Below are positions 25,885 through 35,347 of a stretch of DNA of 64,000 nucleotides, in pieces; the stretch's first letter is position 1, and each line of letters opens with the position of its first letter. The notes beneath the pieces were generated by a model. It did no database searches. It was not told the origin of the DNA and saw only the letters and a program-made list of their open reading frames with translations. Origin of the DNA: CANDOC01 sp965261725 (lineage in GTDB: Bacteria > Pseudomonadota > Gammaproteobacteria > Pseudomonadales > Endozoicomonadaceae); assembly GCA_965261725.1 (NCBI GenBank), contig CBDHDU010000044.1, forward strand, positions 1 to 64,000, written 5' to 3'. A program made the translations under genes and the position numbers.

Positions 25885-27587
25885 TACTCCTCCGCACCGT
25901 CTTTCAAGGCATTCGCCAGAATACCTTTCAACTGATCCCGAATCGCCTGCATTGCCCGTTGCTGTTCGCTGTACCGTGTCAGCAGCTCATCCGGGTCATG
26001 GCTGACCTGTTCGCCGATATGCGGGTTTTTGATATCCAGATTGTAGATCGGCCAATAGATCGCATCTGCTGCCTTTTTCTCGTGATCCGCTTTGGCTTTG
26101 AATTTTTTGGCATCTTTGGCCAGCTGTATGATTTCTTCGTTAACGGCAGACTTTGCGTTGTCTTCTAAAGCTTCCTTCAAGTCTTCTTTAAGCTGCCGGA
26201 TACGAACATCCAAACTGCTTGCCTTCTGACTGTAATCTGCCTCTTTATCTCTGTGTGGCTGAGCACGCCTTTCAGCATCTTCCTTAATCGCTTTGAAATC
26301 GACGCTCCAAGCATACTGATTCTGCTCCCGATTAGAAAAGCCATCAGATTCACTGCCCCACCATGTCATCACAGTTTCAAACTCACTGAAGCGCATCGGG
26401 CGGGTTTTGCTGTAATTTTTGTACCCTTCGGGATACGGATGTTCGTAGTACCAGATACGCTCTGTCGGCTGACCTTTGGTAAAGAACAACAGGTTGGTTT
26501 TAATGCCGGTGTATGGATTAAACACACCGTTAGGCAGCCGGACAATGGTATGCAGGTTGCAATCGGTCAGCAGTTTTTCTTTTAACCGCGCCTTCATTCC
26601 ATCACCGAACAGAAAACCATCGGGGAGTACCACGGCTGCACGACCACCGACTTTCAGCAGATGGATAAACAATGTCATAAACAGGTCGGCGGTTTCACGG
26701 GTACGGAAAGCGGTCGGGAAGTTGGTTTCAATACCATCTTCTTCCATGCCGCCAAACGGCGGATTGGCAACGATTACATCAACCCGCTCTTTCGGCCCCC
26801 AGCTGATCAACGGTCGCGACAGGGTGTTGTCGTGACGAATCTGACTCGGTACTTCGATACCGTGCAGAATCATATTGGTGGTTGCCAGCAGGTGCGGCAG
26901 AGGTTTCTTTTCAACGCCGTGAATACTTGCCTGTAACTGCTGCTCGTCAACCGCCGTTTTCACGTACCGTTCACGCTTGTGTTCAATGGTGCAGGTCAGG
27001 AATCCACCGGTACCACAGGCCGGGTCCATTACCGACTCGTCCAACTTCGGATCAACCCGGTTCACCATAAATTCTGTCACTGCGCGGGGTGTATAGAACT
27101 CACCTGCATTACCGGCACTTTGCAGGTCTTTCAGTATCTGTTCATACATATCACCGAAGGCATGGCGTTCCTGCGCCCGGTTGAAGTCTACGCCGTCCTG
27201 AATTTTGTTAATGACCTGACGAATCAGCTGGCCGGACTTCATGTAGTTGTAAGCATCCTTGAAGACGTTGCGGATCACATACGCCCGCTGATCGTCACCT
27301 TTGGCTTGCAGTTCCTGTAACTCCGGAAACAGCTCGTTGTCGATAAACTGCTTCAGTTCGTCGCCGGTAATACCTTCCGGGTCAGCCGCCCAGTTCTGCC
27401 AGCGCAGTGCTTCGGGAATGGGTGATTCATAGTCATCATCAAACAGTTCCCACTCCTGCTCACGGTCATCGAATATTTTCAGGAATAGCATCCAGACTAA
27501 CTGACCGATACGCTGGGCATCGCCGTCTACGCCAACATCCTTGCGCATGATGTCCTGAATGGATTTGATGGTTGAACCGATGGGCAT
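25884..27587 (-). CDS. hsdM: Type I RM methyltransferase subunit HsdM with coiled-coil insertion (element C)
   Basis: 567 residues. Identical or nearly so to the element B HsdM through DPACGTGGF and NPPF and up to the FETVMTWWGSESDGF region. It then has a 76-residue extra segment, rich in K/E/D/A and helical (from FKAIKEDAERRAQPHRDKE to DHEKKAADAIYWPI), before the common end YNLDIKNPHIGEQ. The insertion is near where HsdM contacts HsdS. The gap to hsdR and the gene junctions are identical to those of element B. Confidence 0.9.
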   Translation of the reverse strand: MPIGSTIKSIQDIMRKDVGVDGDAQRIGQLVWMLFLKIFDDREQEWELFDDDYESPIPEALRWQNWAADPEGITGDELKQFIDNELFPELQELQAKGDDQRAYVIRNVFKDAYNYMKSGQLIRQVINKIQDGVDFNRAQERHAFGDMYEQILKDLQSAGNAGEFYTPRAVTEFMVNRVDPKLDESVMDPACGTGGFLTCTIEHKRERYVKTAVDEQQLQASIHGVEKKPLPHLLATTNMILHGIEVPSQIRHDNTLSRPLISWGPKERVDVIVANPPFGGMEEDGIETNFPTAFRTRETADLFMTLFIHLLKVGGRAAVVLPDGFLFGDGMKARLKEKLLTDCNLHTIVRLPNGVFNPYTGIKTNLLFFTKGQPTERIWYYEHPYPEGYKNYSKTRPMRFSEFETVMTWWGSESDGFSNREQNQYAWSVDFKAIKEDAERRAQPHRDKEADYSQKASSLDVRIRQLKEDLKEALEDNAKSAVNEEIIQLAKDAKKFKAKADHEKKAADAIYWPIYNLDIKNPHIGEQVSHDPDELLTRYSEQQRAMQAIRDQLKGILANALKDGAEE

Positions 27588-27669
27588 GGGTATTCCTTCA
27601 CTTGCTCTGTAAATCAGGCAACCGGGTTCAGGTTCCGGTCGCCGGGCGAGGGGTTAGCGGGTGATGATA

Positions 27670-30096
27670 TCAGGCTGAATCCGATAATGAGTAAAGCTGA
27701 TCTTCCAGTTGCTGCACAGCTTGCAGGTAACCTTTCTTGCCACCAAAGGCACGAATCAGTTCTGTTGGCGCACCGATTTGCGAGAACGGGTCGAGCTTCA
27801 GTATTTTCACGTCCTCGATATGCTCTACGCCAGTGTCCGCATACTTGTCCAGCAGCGCCTCCAGTACCTGCCGTGCGGCACCTTCATATTTGGTAAAGTA
27901 ATTGCGTTTCTTGACGTTCTCTGCCCGCTCACGGCGCGACAGTGGCGGCTGGTCGAAGACAATGTGGCAGATCAGATCGAAGGCATCCATTTCATAACCG
28001 AGTTTCTGGGTGACTCTGGCTTGCAGCTCATCCCAAAACACACCCTGCTCCGCCAGCTCATCAATGATGGCTTTCTTCTGGTCAGCGTCAGACCATTTTC
28101 GCAGGAAGTCATCCATGCTGGCGAACTGCTTTTTAACACAGGTCTGGGTGTAGTCTTTCAGTGATTCGGTGATTAGCTTACCGTCGGGGCCGAGAAACTG
28201 TACCCGCTCAGCCATGACAGCAACCTTTTCGCCCTTCACATAGAACTTTACCGGGGGCTCACCTTCCCCTTCGCCCTCTCCGCCTTCCGGCCATTCCGGG
28301 TCACCCAGTATGTCTTCGCCTTCGCCGCTACCTTCACCGCCCGGATTGCCCGGTTCGTCTTCAGGTGGGTCAGTGGGGTCTTCCGGCTTGGGTTCGTAAA
28401 TCTGTACCGGGTCACCATCAAAGTCCGGATCGGCAAACAGTTCAGTTGCCTTTTTAAAGTCCATGATGGTGAACCAGTGCTTGTCGTAATCTTCGTCGAT
28501 ACGGGTACCGCGACCGATGATCTGTTTGAACTCGGTCATGGACTGAATACGTTGATCCAGCACAACGAGCTTGCAGGTTTTGGCATCAACACCGGTCGTC
28601 ATCAGCTTACTGGTTGTGGCAATAACCGGGTAACGGGATTCCGGGTTAATGAAGTTATCCAGCTCTGCCTTGCCTTCCTCATTATCGCCGGTAATCCGCA
28701 TGACGTACTTACGGTTTTCCTTCACCTTATCCGGGTTGAGATTAACCAGCGCCTTGCGCATCCGTTCAGCGTGGTCGATGTCGTTACAGAAGACGATGGT
28801 TTTCTGGTATTCGCCGGTCTTCTGCAAGAACTCAGTCACCTTCATGGCAACCAGCTGGGTGCGTTCATCGAAGACAATGTTTTTGTCGATGTCTTTCTGG
28901 TTGTATATCCGGTCTTCAATCAGGTTGCCGTATTTATCCGTCTGACCGGCTTTGGGTCGCCACCCCTTCAAGTCGATATCAAAGTCGATCCGCACGACCT
29001 TGTAGGGCGCGAGAAAGCCGTCATCAATGCCCTGCTTCAGTGAGTAGCTGTACACCGGGTCACCAAAGTATTCGATGTTGCTGGCTTCCTTGGTTTCCTT
29101 CGGTGTCGCGGTCATGCCGACATGGGTGGCGCTGGAAAAGTATTGCAGTATTTCACGCCATGCGGAATCTTCCTTGGCACTGCCCCGGTGACATTCGTCA
29201 ATCACGATCAGGTCAAAAAAGTCCGGACTGAACTGCTTGTAGATATTCTTTTCTTCTTCGTTACCGGTGACCGCCTGATATAACGACAGATAGACTTCAT
29301 ACGATTTGTTGACCTGCCGCTTGGTAATTTTGGTCATGGCAGAAGCGAACGGCTTGAAGTCGTTATTTTTGGTTTGGTCTACCAGAATATTACGGTCGGC
29401 CAGAAACAGGATGCGTTTCTTCTGCCGCGACTTCCACAAACGCCAGATAATCTGAAACGCGGTATAGGTTTTGCCGGTACCGGTTGCCATGACAAGCAAG
29501 ATACGGTTCTGACCTCTGGCGACAGGACAGCTTCGACAGTACGATTAATGGCATTGGTCTGATAATAACGCGGGGTACGACCTGAGCCGTCATCAAAATA
29601 AGGTGATTCAACCGTCGTCAACGCCGTGCCTGTATACCCTTTCCACTGACAGTAGCGTTGCCACAGCTCGTCCGGTGACGGAAACTCGTCCAGTGTCAGT
29701 TCGGTTTCCATTTGAGCCGGTGCCGGTGCCGGTGCCGGTGCCGGTGCCGGTGCCGGTGCGGTCATGAAATATGAAGCCATCGCCATTACTCGAAAAAATA
29801 AACGGCACATCCAGCGCATCGGCATACGCCTGTGCCTGCTGCATACCGGCACCGATGCTGTGCTTGTTATCTTTGGCTTCAATAATGGCGAGTGGCTGGT
29901 TTTTCTGATGGTACAGAATGTAATCCGCCCGCCGCTTCTTGCCCCGGCTGTGCAGCTTGCCACGAACGATGATCCGACCAGCGGTGAAGGTCACTTCTTC
30001 ACGTACCTGCGTCTGGATATCCCACCCCGCTTTTTCTATCGCCGGGATAATAAACTTGGTGCAGATATCGCGTTCGCTTAACTGCTTTTTATTCAT
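27670..30096 (-). pseudogene. hsdR: Type I RM restriction subunit HsdR (element C), decayed
   Basis: Aligned to the intact copy at 10889-13282, this gene falls into three frames. Codons 1 to about 114 (from 30096, with the nuclease motif) end in a GCCGGT hexanucleotide repeat; after the repeat 2 bp are missing and the frame changes. About 55 codons later, near 29520, a 5-bp insertion changes it again, just before the Walker A motif. The remaining frame from 29499 encodes the translocase and C-terminus (609 residues) almost unchanged. The nuclease and motor are thus separated, so restriction by this locus is presumably lost unless HsdR of element B substitutes. Confidence 0.88.
29716..29757. 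repeat. Seven tandem GCCGGT hexanucleotides inside hsdR
   Basis: Seven perfect copies. On the coding strand they give Thr-Gly dipeptides. The intact homologue has only one degenerate equivalent (ACTGGTATCGGTACA). Copy-number changes of a hexamer keep the frame, so by itself it is not an on/off switch. Confidence 0.9.
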
Positions 30097-30270
30097 GCTT
30101 TCAGGCTCCCATACCGTCGTACTGCGAGCCTGTGAACCGGTTTCAGTTGTTTGGGTGACTGTTCAGGCTGGGCACAGTGTTTGGGATTGTATCAAGTCTG
30201 GTGCTGATTGTGGGGCTGTGCTTTAAAACACGGATTTACAGCCATGCCCAAACATCATAATGGGTTGTTC

Positions 30271-31305
30271 CTAATCATTTTTGATCCAACAGCTATCAGG
30301 CTCCTTTTTTCTTGATTTAACCCAATTCAATAATGTTGTCATTCGCTTCCTCGCATCACCCGAAAAATCAGCATGTTTGTAACTTTTCACGAATTTTTCA
30401 ACCTCTTTCCCGACCATATCTTTCACGGTTTCACCTAGGCGAGGAACTTGACCTGAAAGCCGTTTAGACACTTCCAGCATTACATACATCTCATGCGAAA
30501 ACCTTTCGTGATCAGGGTTAATACAATCAGGTAATCCAACAGTGGCATCATCACTTCGATCCAATATCTGATTTCGGGGAAGAGTCGGGGGAGCACCACC
30601 ATCCGGTTTCCAGTTAAGTACCGTTGCAATCCGTTTCATATCAGCCCCACTCAGAATATCGGTATAGCTTTTCCCCAGTATTGCCAGCATCCACTGATAT
30701 TCACTCTTACCATTCGGTTCTTTGTCCCGCAGTTTGCCCGATAAATCTAGCCCGGCAGCAATTACTTTTCGATAACGCGGATGTTCAAGCTTGATACAGT
30801 CAGGTTTAGTATCAGCAGTCAGAGCTATACCAGTATCAGGGTCAGAATCAAAATCAGAATCACAGGCCATGTTAGTTTCATCTGAAAACCACACCCCGGC
30901 TTTTGGCTTGTATGATAAGTGATCATACATTTCAAAAATCGTCGCTCGAATCCCTAGCCGAATAATCCATTCAACCAAATCTTCACGCAGAATAAGAAGC
31001 AATTCTGCATCTACGATTAGCTGCTTTCCGCTGTCAAACCAGTCCAAATAAATATCCGGTGGCAAGTATTTGTAATCCTCACCATTCACAATGCCAATAG
31101 GGCATAAATCAAGAGCGGCTATATTATCCAGTAAATCATCTAAATACTTATCTGCCCGCTTACTATCTCCGAACCATTCTTCTTCGTAGCTATAATAAAT
31201 CAGGCTAAGGCCTTGGGCTGCATCTTCTAAAGTAAGATAGAAAGCTGTGGCATACTCAGGTACTTCCGGATCAGATTTGAAAACCAACCCAACACCCCCG
31301 TACAT
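30271..31305 (-). CDS. Hypothetical protein, element C
   Basis: 344 residues, acidic and soluble, no signal peptide or membrane segment, with no family recognised. A serial Asp run (SDFDSDPDTG) lies near residue 155. It lies between the RM locus and the integrase, on the same strand; a role linked to defence cargo is only positional. Confidence 0.5.
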   Translation of the reverse strand: MYGGVGLVFKSDPEVPEYATAFYLTLEDAAQGLSLIYYSYEEEWFGDSKRADKYLDDLLDNIAALDLCPIGIVNGEDYKYLPPDIYLDWFDSGKQLIVDAELLLILREDLVEWIIRLGIRATIFEMYDHLSYKPKAGVWFSDETNMACDSDFDSDPDTGIALTADTKPDCIKLEHPRYRKVIAAGLDLSGKLRDKEPNGKSEYQWMLAILGKSYTDILSGADMKRIATVLNWKPDGGAPPTLPRNQILDRSDDATVGLPDCINPDHERFSHEMYVMLEVSKRLSGQVPRLGETVKDMVGKEVEKFVKSYKHADFSGDARKRMTTLLNWVKSRKKEPDSCWIKND

Positions 31306-31385
31306 TTTTATACCTTTGAGCCTGAGAACTGCAAACTTCCAGGCTACGGCTTATTATTTTGTTTTTTCTTCTTGTTATTCCGGTT

Positions 31386-32849
31386 CTACTTCAGCGACCA
31401 GCACAGCCGATTCACCATACCGGCATCAAACAAATTAAGCTTTTCACCCGCAATGATTTTCTGAAGCAGCAGGTCATAGCGGTACATGCTTTCCCGCTTT
31501 TCCGGAAGATGATCATGCCGGTCATAGTGTTTCACATCAACCCCGGTCAGGTTATGAGACTGAAGCAAATTACGCTGCTCACGGTTTATTCCGGCATCAA
31601 CCATCAGGTTTTTGACGGTCCGGCGAACATCGCGCGCGGTGAACCATTCAGGCACCTTTTTTCCATTACGTTCAGCGTCAGCAATAAGTTTCAGGTTATA
31701 GTTACGAAAAGTATTTTTCAGCGACTGCAAACTGATCGGCGCTAACTGACCTTTTTTCTGGCCTATCCGTTTAGTTCTGCCCGTGCAAAACGGCCAAGGG
31801 TAATTGCCTGTCAGCACCCTGACCTCATCAAGGATATCAATAGCTGTCGTCGATAACGGGACCACATGAATTTTTGGTTTGCTGTTCTTGCCCTTTTTAT
31901 CTATCACGGTTACACATCTGCGCTCGAAGTCATAATCATCCCAGCGCGCATTCAGAAGCTGCTTTGGTCGCTGCCCGGCGGTAGCCAACATAAACCGGAC
32001 AAATAATGCCATCACCGGCAAGGTTTCTTCCTGCCTGACAATATTTTTCCACAGCAGCCTGACCTCATCGTGACTGAGAACACGGTTTCCCGCCCTGTCA
32101 GCCCCCCGCTGTTTCGGCACAACAGATACGGGGTTGTGCTGGATATCGAAACGCTTATCACCTTCACGGCTATAGTCGTGATCAACCCCTGCGCCAAATG
32201 CGAATGCGGCATGTAACTGGCTTCGCAGCTTTGAAGCACTGCGCTGAGCCCTCTTATGCACGGGAACGAGGACGGTTACAACATCATCAGCAGTTATATC
32301 CCGTGCTTTCCGGCAGGCAATAGCCGGGTGAGACTTAATGACATCTTTTTCTAATGCCCGCCATGCCTCGTCACTACTTTCACACTGCCGCTTTCTCATG
32401 TCACCGACATACGCCTCAAGTAAGTCAGCAAACGTGCCCCTTGAAGCTTCAGCTTCTGCCTTACGCTTTGCTTCAGCCTGCGTCTGTTCTTGCTTAAGCC
32501 TCTCCGCCGCAAGATACGATTTCAGGTCACCACCGCACTCCCGGCGCATCATTGCCAGCCTGAATGCCTTGTCTCGCAGCTCTTTCAAAGTAAAGCCATA
32601 GCCATCCCGTGTCAGCTTGTACTGACCCAGCTTTTCGGCCTGATCTTCACCTTGGTATTTAAAGCGATAGTAAGCTTCAACAATCCCTGACTCTCGCTTA
32701 CGGCAGAGCAGCATACCATCACCCCGGCTACCCACTGGCTCCGATACCTTATTTTTAAGATGCTTTTCCCGCCGTTCCGCTGGGGTATATTGTTTGAGAT
32801 CAGATGCTGTCAGTAAATTTTTGATTGTTATCTCAGTCAGGCGAGCCAC
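31386..32849 (-). CDS. int: Tyrosine integrase of element C
   Basis: 487 residues. N-terminal arm-binding region, Ala/Lys/Glu-rich helix (about 115-150), core-binding domain, then the catalytic domain with GQRPKQLLNARWDD (first Arg), a Lys-bearing beta-hairpin, ARDVRRTVKNLM in place of the canonical HxLRHT box, SHNLTGVDVKHYDRHDH with the tyrosine. This belongs to the diverged island integrases that have ARD-RRT instead of HxxRH. It presumably acts at the 3' end of tRNA-Thr(TGT), 192 bp from its start. Confidence 0.88.
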   Translation of the reverse strand: MARLTEITIKNLLTASDLKQYTPAERREKHLKNKVSEPVGSRGDGMLLCRKRESGIVEAYYRFKYQGEDQAEKLGQYKLTRDGYGFTLKELRDKAFRLAMMRRECGGDLKSYLAAERLKQEQTQAEAKRKAEAEASRGTFADLLEAYVGDMRKRQCESSDEAWRALEKDVIKSHPAIACRKARDITADDVVTVLVPVHKRAQRSASKLRSQLHAAFAFGAGVDHDYSREGDKRFDIQHNPVSVVPKQRGADRAGNRVLSHDEVRLLWKNIVRQEETLPVMALFVRFMLATAGQRPKQLLNARWDDYDFERRCVTVIDKKGKNSKPKIHVVPLSTTAIDILDEVRVLTGNYPWPFCTGRTKRIGQKKGQLAPISLQSLKNTFRNYNLKLIADAERNGKKVPEWFTARDVRRTVKNLMVDAGINREQRNLLQSHNLTGVDVKHYDRHDHLPEKRESMYRYDLLLQKIIAGEKLNLFDAGMVNRLCWSLK

Positions 32850-32877
32850 GCTGTTTGACCTCTTTAATTATTCTGAT

Positions 32878-32909
32878 TTGGTCCCACTTTCACCCGTTAT
32901 TGGTCCCAC
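32878..32909. repeat. Putative arm sites, right end of element C
   Basis: TTGGTCCCAC at 32878 and 32900 (22 bp apart, about two helical turns), upstream of the integrase start and matching the pair at 19134-19155. Confidence 0.55.
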
Positions 32910-33040
32910 TTTCTTACGGGATGGTAAGCAATTCTATGGAATCAGATGGAAACGAAGAAAACGATAAACCCTTATATTTAAAGGGCTTGAGGCAGTATAA
33001 TGGGATTATGAGGTATTGCACGGAAGTATTATTTTTATCT

Positions 33041-33095
33041 CTTGTAAGCAGGGGGTTGGGGGTTCGATTCCCTCTGTCGGCACCATATTTAAAAA
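33041..33095 (+). repeat. attR direct repeat of element C
   Basis: Exact 55-bp copy of 19033-19087 (3' half of tRNA-Thr(TGT)), not preceded by a tRNA 5' half. Confidence 0.9.
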
Positions 33096-33160
33096 AGCTG
33101 GAGACTAACGTCTACCAGCTTTTTTTATGCCTGCGATTTTTTGCGCCTACTATTGCGCCT
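33096..33160. other. Vestigial left end of a further element
   Basis: Directly after attR a hairpin AGCTGG/CCAGCT with T7 (33096-33127) and then TATGCCTGCGATTTT plus TTGCGCCT twice (33141, 33153) copy the layout of the interior left end of element C (terminator, same TATGCCTGCGATTTT, paired repeats at 12-bp spacing). It therefore looks like the end of an older, deleted element in the same tRNA. Confidence 0.5.
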
Positions 33161-33248
33161 CCCTTCTGTGCTGAAACCCTTCTGACAAAATTGCTGAATT
33201 CTCTCTTTGCCTACACTTTATACATGTAATGTACTGGCAGGGATCGCC

Positions 33249-33608
33249 ATGAAATCTCGTTCTGCTCTGATTCTTTCTTGTGCTGTTGCTGCAACAGCAA
33301 CGTATACACTGTATGCGGAGACTCAGGATGCTACCGAAGCTGTTTCGATTGAAACGGTGCAGGCGACACAGTATCAACATCCTGCGAAACAGTCTGTCAG
33401 GCTAAGCGGGCAGTTGATCGAAAAAATCAGCGGTAATGTTTATATCCTGCGAGACAAGACCGGCACGATCCGGGTTGAAATTGAACCTCATGAAGTACCG
33501 GCATCTGGCCTGCAACTGAATAAGCCTGTCAGTATTGAAGGGCAGGTTGAAACCAGTCCAGAACAACCGGTACTTATTGATGCTGAATCTGTCAGTTACC
33601 GTTTCTGA
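33249..33608 (+). CDS. YgiW/YdeI-type periplasmic OB-fold (BOF) protein
   Basis: 119 residues from the ATG at 33249. N-terminal signal peptide (KSRSALILSCAVAATATYTLYAE), then an OB-fold of the BOF family: VRLSGQLIEKISGNVYILRD, TGTIRVEIEP, KPVSIEGQVE. Family members act in stress tolerance in the periplasm and may bind small cationic ligands; the ligand is unknown. Convergent with nudE, overlapping by 17 bases. First chromosomal gene after the islands. Confidence 0.8.
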   Translation: MKSRSALILSCAVAATATYTLYAETQDATEAVSIETVQATQYQHPAKQSVRLSGQLIEKISGNVYILRDKTGTIRVEIEPHEVPASGLQLNKPVSIEGQVETSPEQPVLIDAESVSYRF

Positions 33609-34143
33609 TACAGTTGCGAGCCAGAAACAGTGCCGATATTACCCGTGCATCAGTGACCATACCTTTGGCAATTAATGATTCCAGCTCATCAAAAGCAAAC
33701 CTATGCAGAATCAGCGGCTCGGGTTCATCACCTTCCAGCTTTTCTTCATATAAATCCTGTGCCAGTACCGCCTGAATATCATGCTGCAGATAAGTCGACA
33801 TAGTCATGCGGGTCAGCAATTTCAGATTGTGTGCACCGTAACCTGCTTCTTCTTTGAGCTCCCGGTTGGCACCATCAAGCACATCTTCTCCGGCTTCCGC
33901 CAAACCCTGAGGTAATATCAGCTGATAGCTCTCCGTCCCTGCAGCATATTCTTCGATCATCAGGAATTCATCATTCTCTGTGACAGCCACTACAAGTACC
34001 GCCTGAACATCATGACGAATACGGCATAAGCGTTCATAGGTACGCTGCTCGCCGTTGCTGAATCGCAGGTCGAGTTCTTCTACACAGAACAGGCGACTTT
34101 TGGCACAGATTTTCCGGCTCAGAACTTCTGGTTTAACAGGCAT
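33592..34143 (-). CDS. nudE: ADP compounds hydrolase NudE
   Basis: 183 residues from the ATG at 34143, where AAGG lies upstream; the longer frame to 34188 has no family counterpart. The Nudix box is complete (GLAEAGEDVLDGANRELKEE then AGYG), and RLFCVEELDLRFSNG and EEYAAGTESYQL match NudE. It hydrolyses ADP-ribose, Ap3A, NADH and similar compounds. Divergent from yrfG, as in enteric genomes. Confidence 0.92.
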   Translation of the reverse strand: MPVKPEVLSRKICAKSRLFCVEELDLRFSNGEQRTYERLCRIRHDVQAVLVVAVTENDEFLMIEEYAAGTESYQLILPQGLAEAGEDVLDGANRELKEEAGYGAHNLKLLTRMTMSTYLQHDIQAVLAQDLYEEKLEGDEPEPLILHRFAFDELESLIAKGMVTDARVISALFLARNCIRNGN

Positions 34144-34236
34144 GAATAACCTTTTTGTTGATGGTTTCCGGTAGGCAGAATGCATCATTCAAAGTAGAGT
34201 TAGGGGAGTCCCTCTCTTCTTATTAAAGGTCTTTCG

Positions 34237-34893
34237 ATGAGGCTCGACTGGCACTCAATTGATACTGTTCTGCTGGATATGGACGGTACCTTACTGGATC
34301 TGCACTTCGACAACCACTTCTGGCTTGAGCTCGTTCCTGAAAAGTATGCCCAAAGGCACGATATCAGTGTAAACCTTGCCAAGACTGAACTTGCACCACG
34401 TTTCGACAGCAAGGCCGGGCAACTGGACTGGTACTGCCTTGATTACTGGGGCAAAGAACTTGATCTGGATATTTCCGCACTGAAGCGGGAAATCGCGCAC
34501 CTTATTGCCCTGCGCCCCGGCGCGGATACCTTTTTATCTGCTGTCAGAGAAGCGGGTAAACGAGTGATTATGATTACCAATGCACACCCGGACTCATTAT
34601 CACTGAAAATGGAGAAGCTGGATCTGGCACCGTATTTCGACAAGCTGATCAGCTCGCACCATTACGGTTACCCCAAAGAAACACAAGCATTCTGGGATGC
34701 TTTGGATGCTGATATCCAGCTGGTGCCGGAACGCAGCCTGTTTATTGATGACAGTGAATCCGTTCTGCAAAGTGCAAAACAATATGGTATCGGCCATAAT
34801 CTTTCCATTGCCCAGCCGGACAGTCGCAAGCAACCAAGAATATCTTCCGGCTTTGAAGCCATCCGTCATTTTGACGACCTTCTTCCGGTATAA
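34237..34893 (+). CDS. yrfG: GMP/IMP nucleotidase YrfG (HAD family)
   Basis: 218 residues. HAD motif I LLDMDGTLLDL, motif II VIMITNAHP, a lysine in GYPKE and motif III LFIDDSESVLQSA. The position between nudE and hslR identifies it as YrfG, a 5'-nucleotidase acting on GMP and IMP. Start at the ATG 20 bases after an AAAGG-like site. Confidence 0.9.
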   Translation: MRLDWHSIDTVLLDMDGTLLDLHFDNHFWLELVPEKYAQRHDISVNLAKTELAPRFDSKAGQLDWYCLDYWGKELDLDISALKREIAHLIALRPGADTFLSAVREAGKRVIMITNAHPDSLSLKMEKLDLAPYFDKLISSHHYGYPKETQAFWDALDADIQLVPERSLFIDDSESVLQSAKQYGIGHNLSIAQPDSRKQPRISSGFEAIRHFDDLLPV

Positions 34894-34928
34894 CCCTCGC
34901 AGCAACAGCAAACATTCAGACAGAAGTA

Positions 34929-35339
34929 ATGAGTACGGATAAAAACGAAAAGATCAGGTTTGATAAATGGCTCTGGGCCGCACGTTTCTACAAAACGCGC
35001 GCGATTGCCAAGGCAGCCATTGAAGGCGGCAAGGTTCATATTAACGGCATCAGAGCCAAGCCCAGCAAGGAACCAAAGCTTAACGATGAGATTACCCTAC
35101 GCCAGAGCTGGGATGATAAAACAGTCATTGTGAAAGCCCTGTCAGGCACACGCCGCAGCGCACCTGAAGCGCAAACACTTTATGAGGAAACACCGGAAAG
35201 CATTACTAAACGGGAGCAGGCTGCTGCAAACCGTAAAGCATTGAAAGGTGCAGTACCTCACACTGAAGGCAGACCTGATAAAAAACAGCGCCGGGACCTC
35301 ATGCACTTTAAATCCATTAACCAGCAGGATTCAGAATAA
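34929..35339 (+). CDS. hslR: Ribosome-associated heat shock protein Hsp15
   Basis: 136 residues with an S4 RNA-binding domain (RFDKWLWAARFYKTRAIAK, GKVHINGIRAKP) and a basic C-terminal tail. It binds free 50S subunits carrying nascent chains and recycles stalled ribosomes. 35 bases after yrfG, so probably co-transcribed. In enteric bacteria hslO follows directly; here 8 kb intervene. Confidence 0.93.
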   Translation: MSTDKNEKIRFDKWLWAARFYKTRAIAKAAIEGGKVHINGIRAKPSKEPKLNDEITLRQSWDDKTVIVKALSGTRRSAPEAQTLYEETPESITKREQAAANRKALKGAVPHTEGRPDKKQRRDLMHFKSINQQDSE

Positions 35340-35347
35340 CCGGCAGG

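Noticed and set aside
29716..29757. GCCGGT repeat as a phase-variation switch
   Set aside because: A hexamer changes length in steps of two codons and cannot switch the frame; the gene is broken by separate indels.
33041..33085. Second tRNA-Thr(TGT) gene
   Set aside because: No acceptor 5' strand, D-arm or promoter; it is the attR copy.
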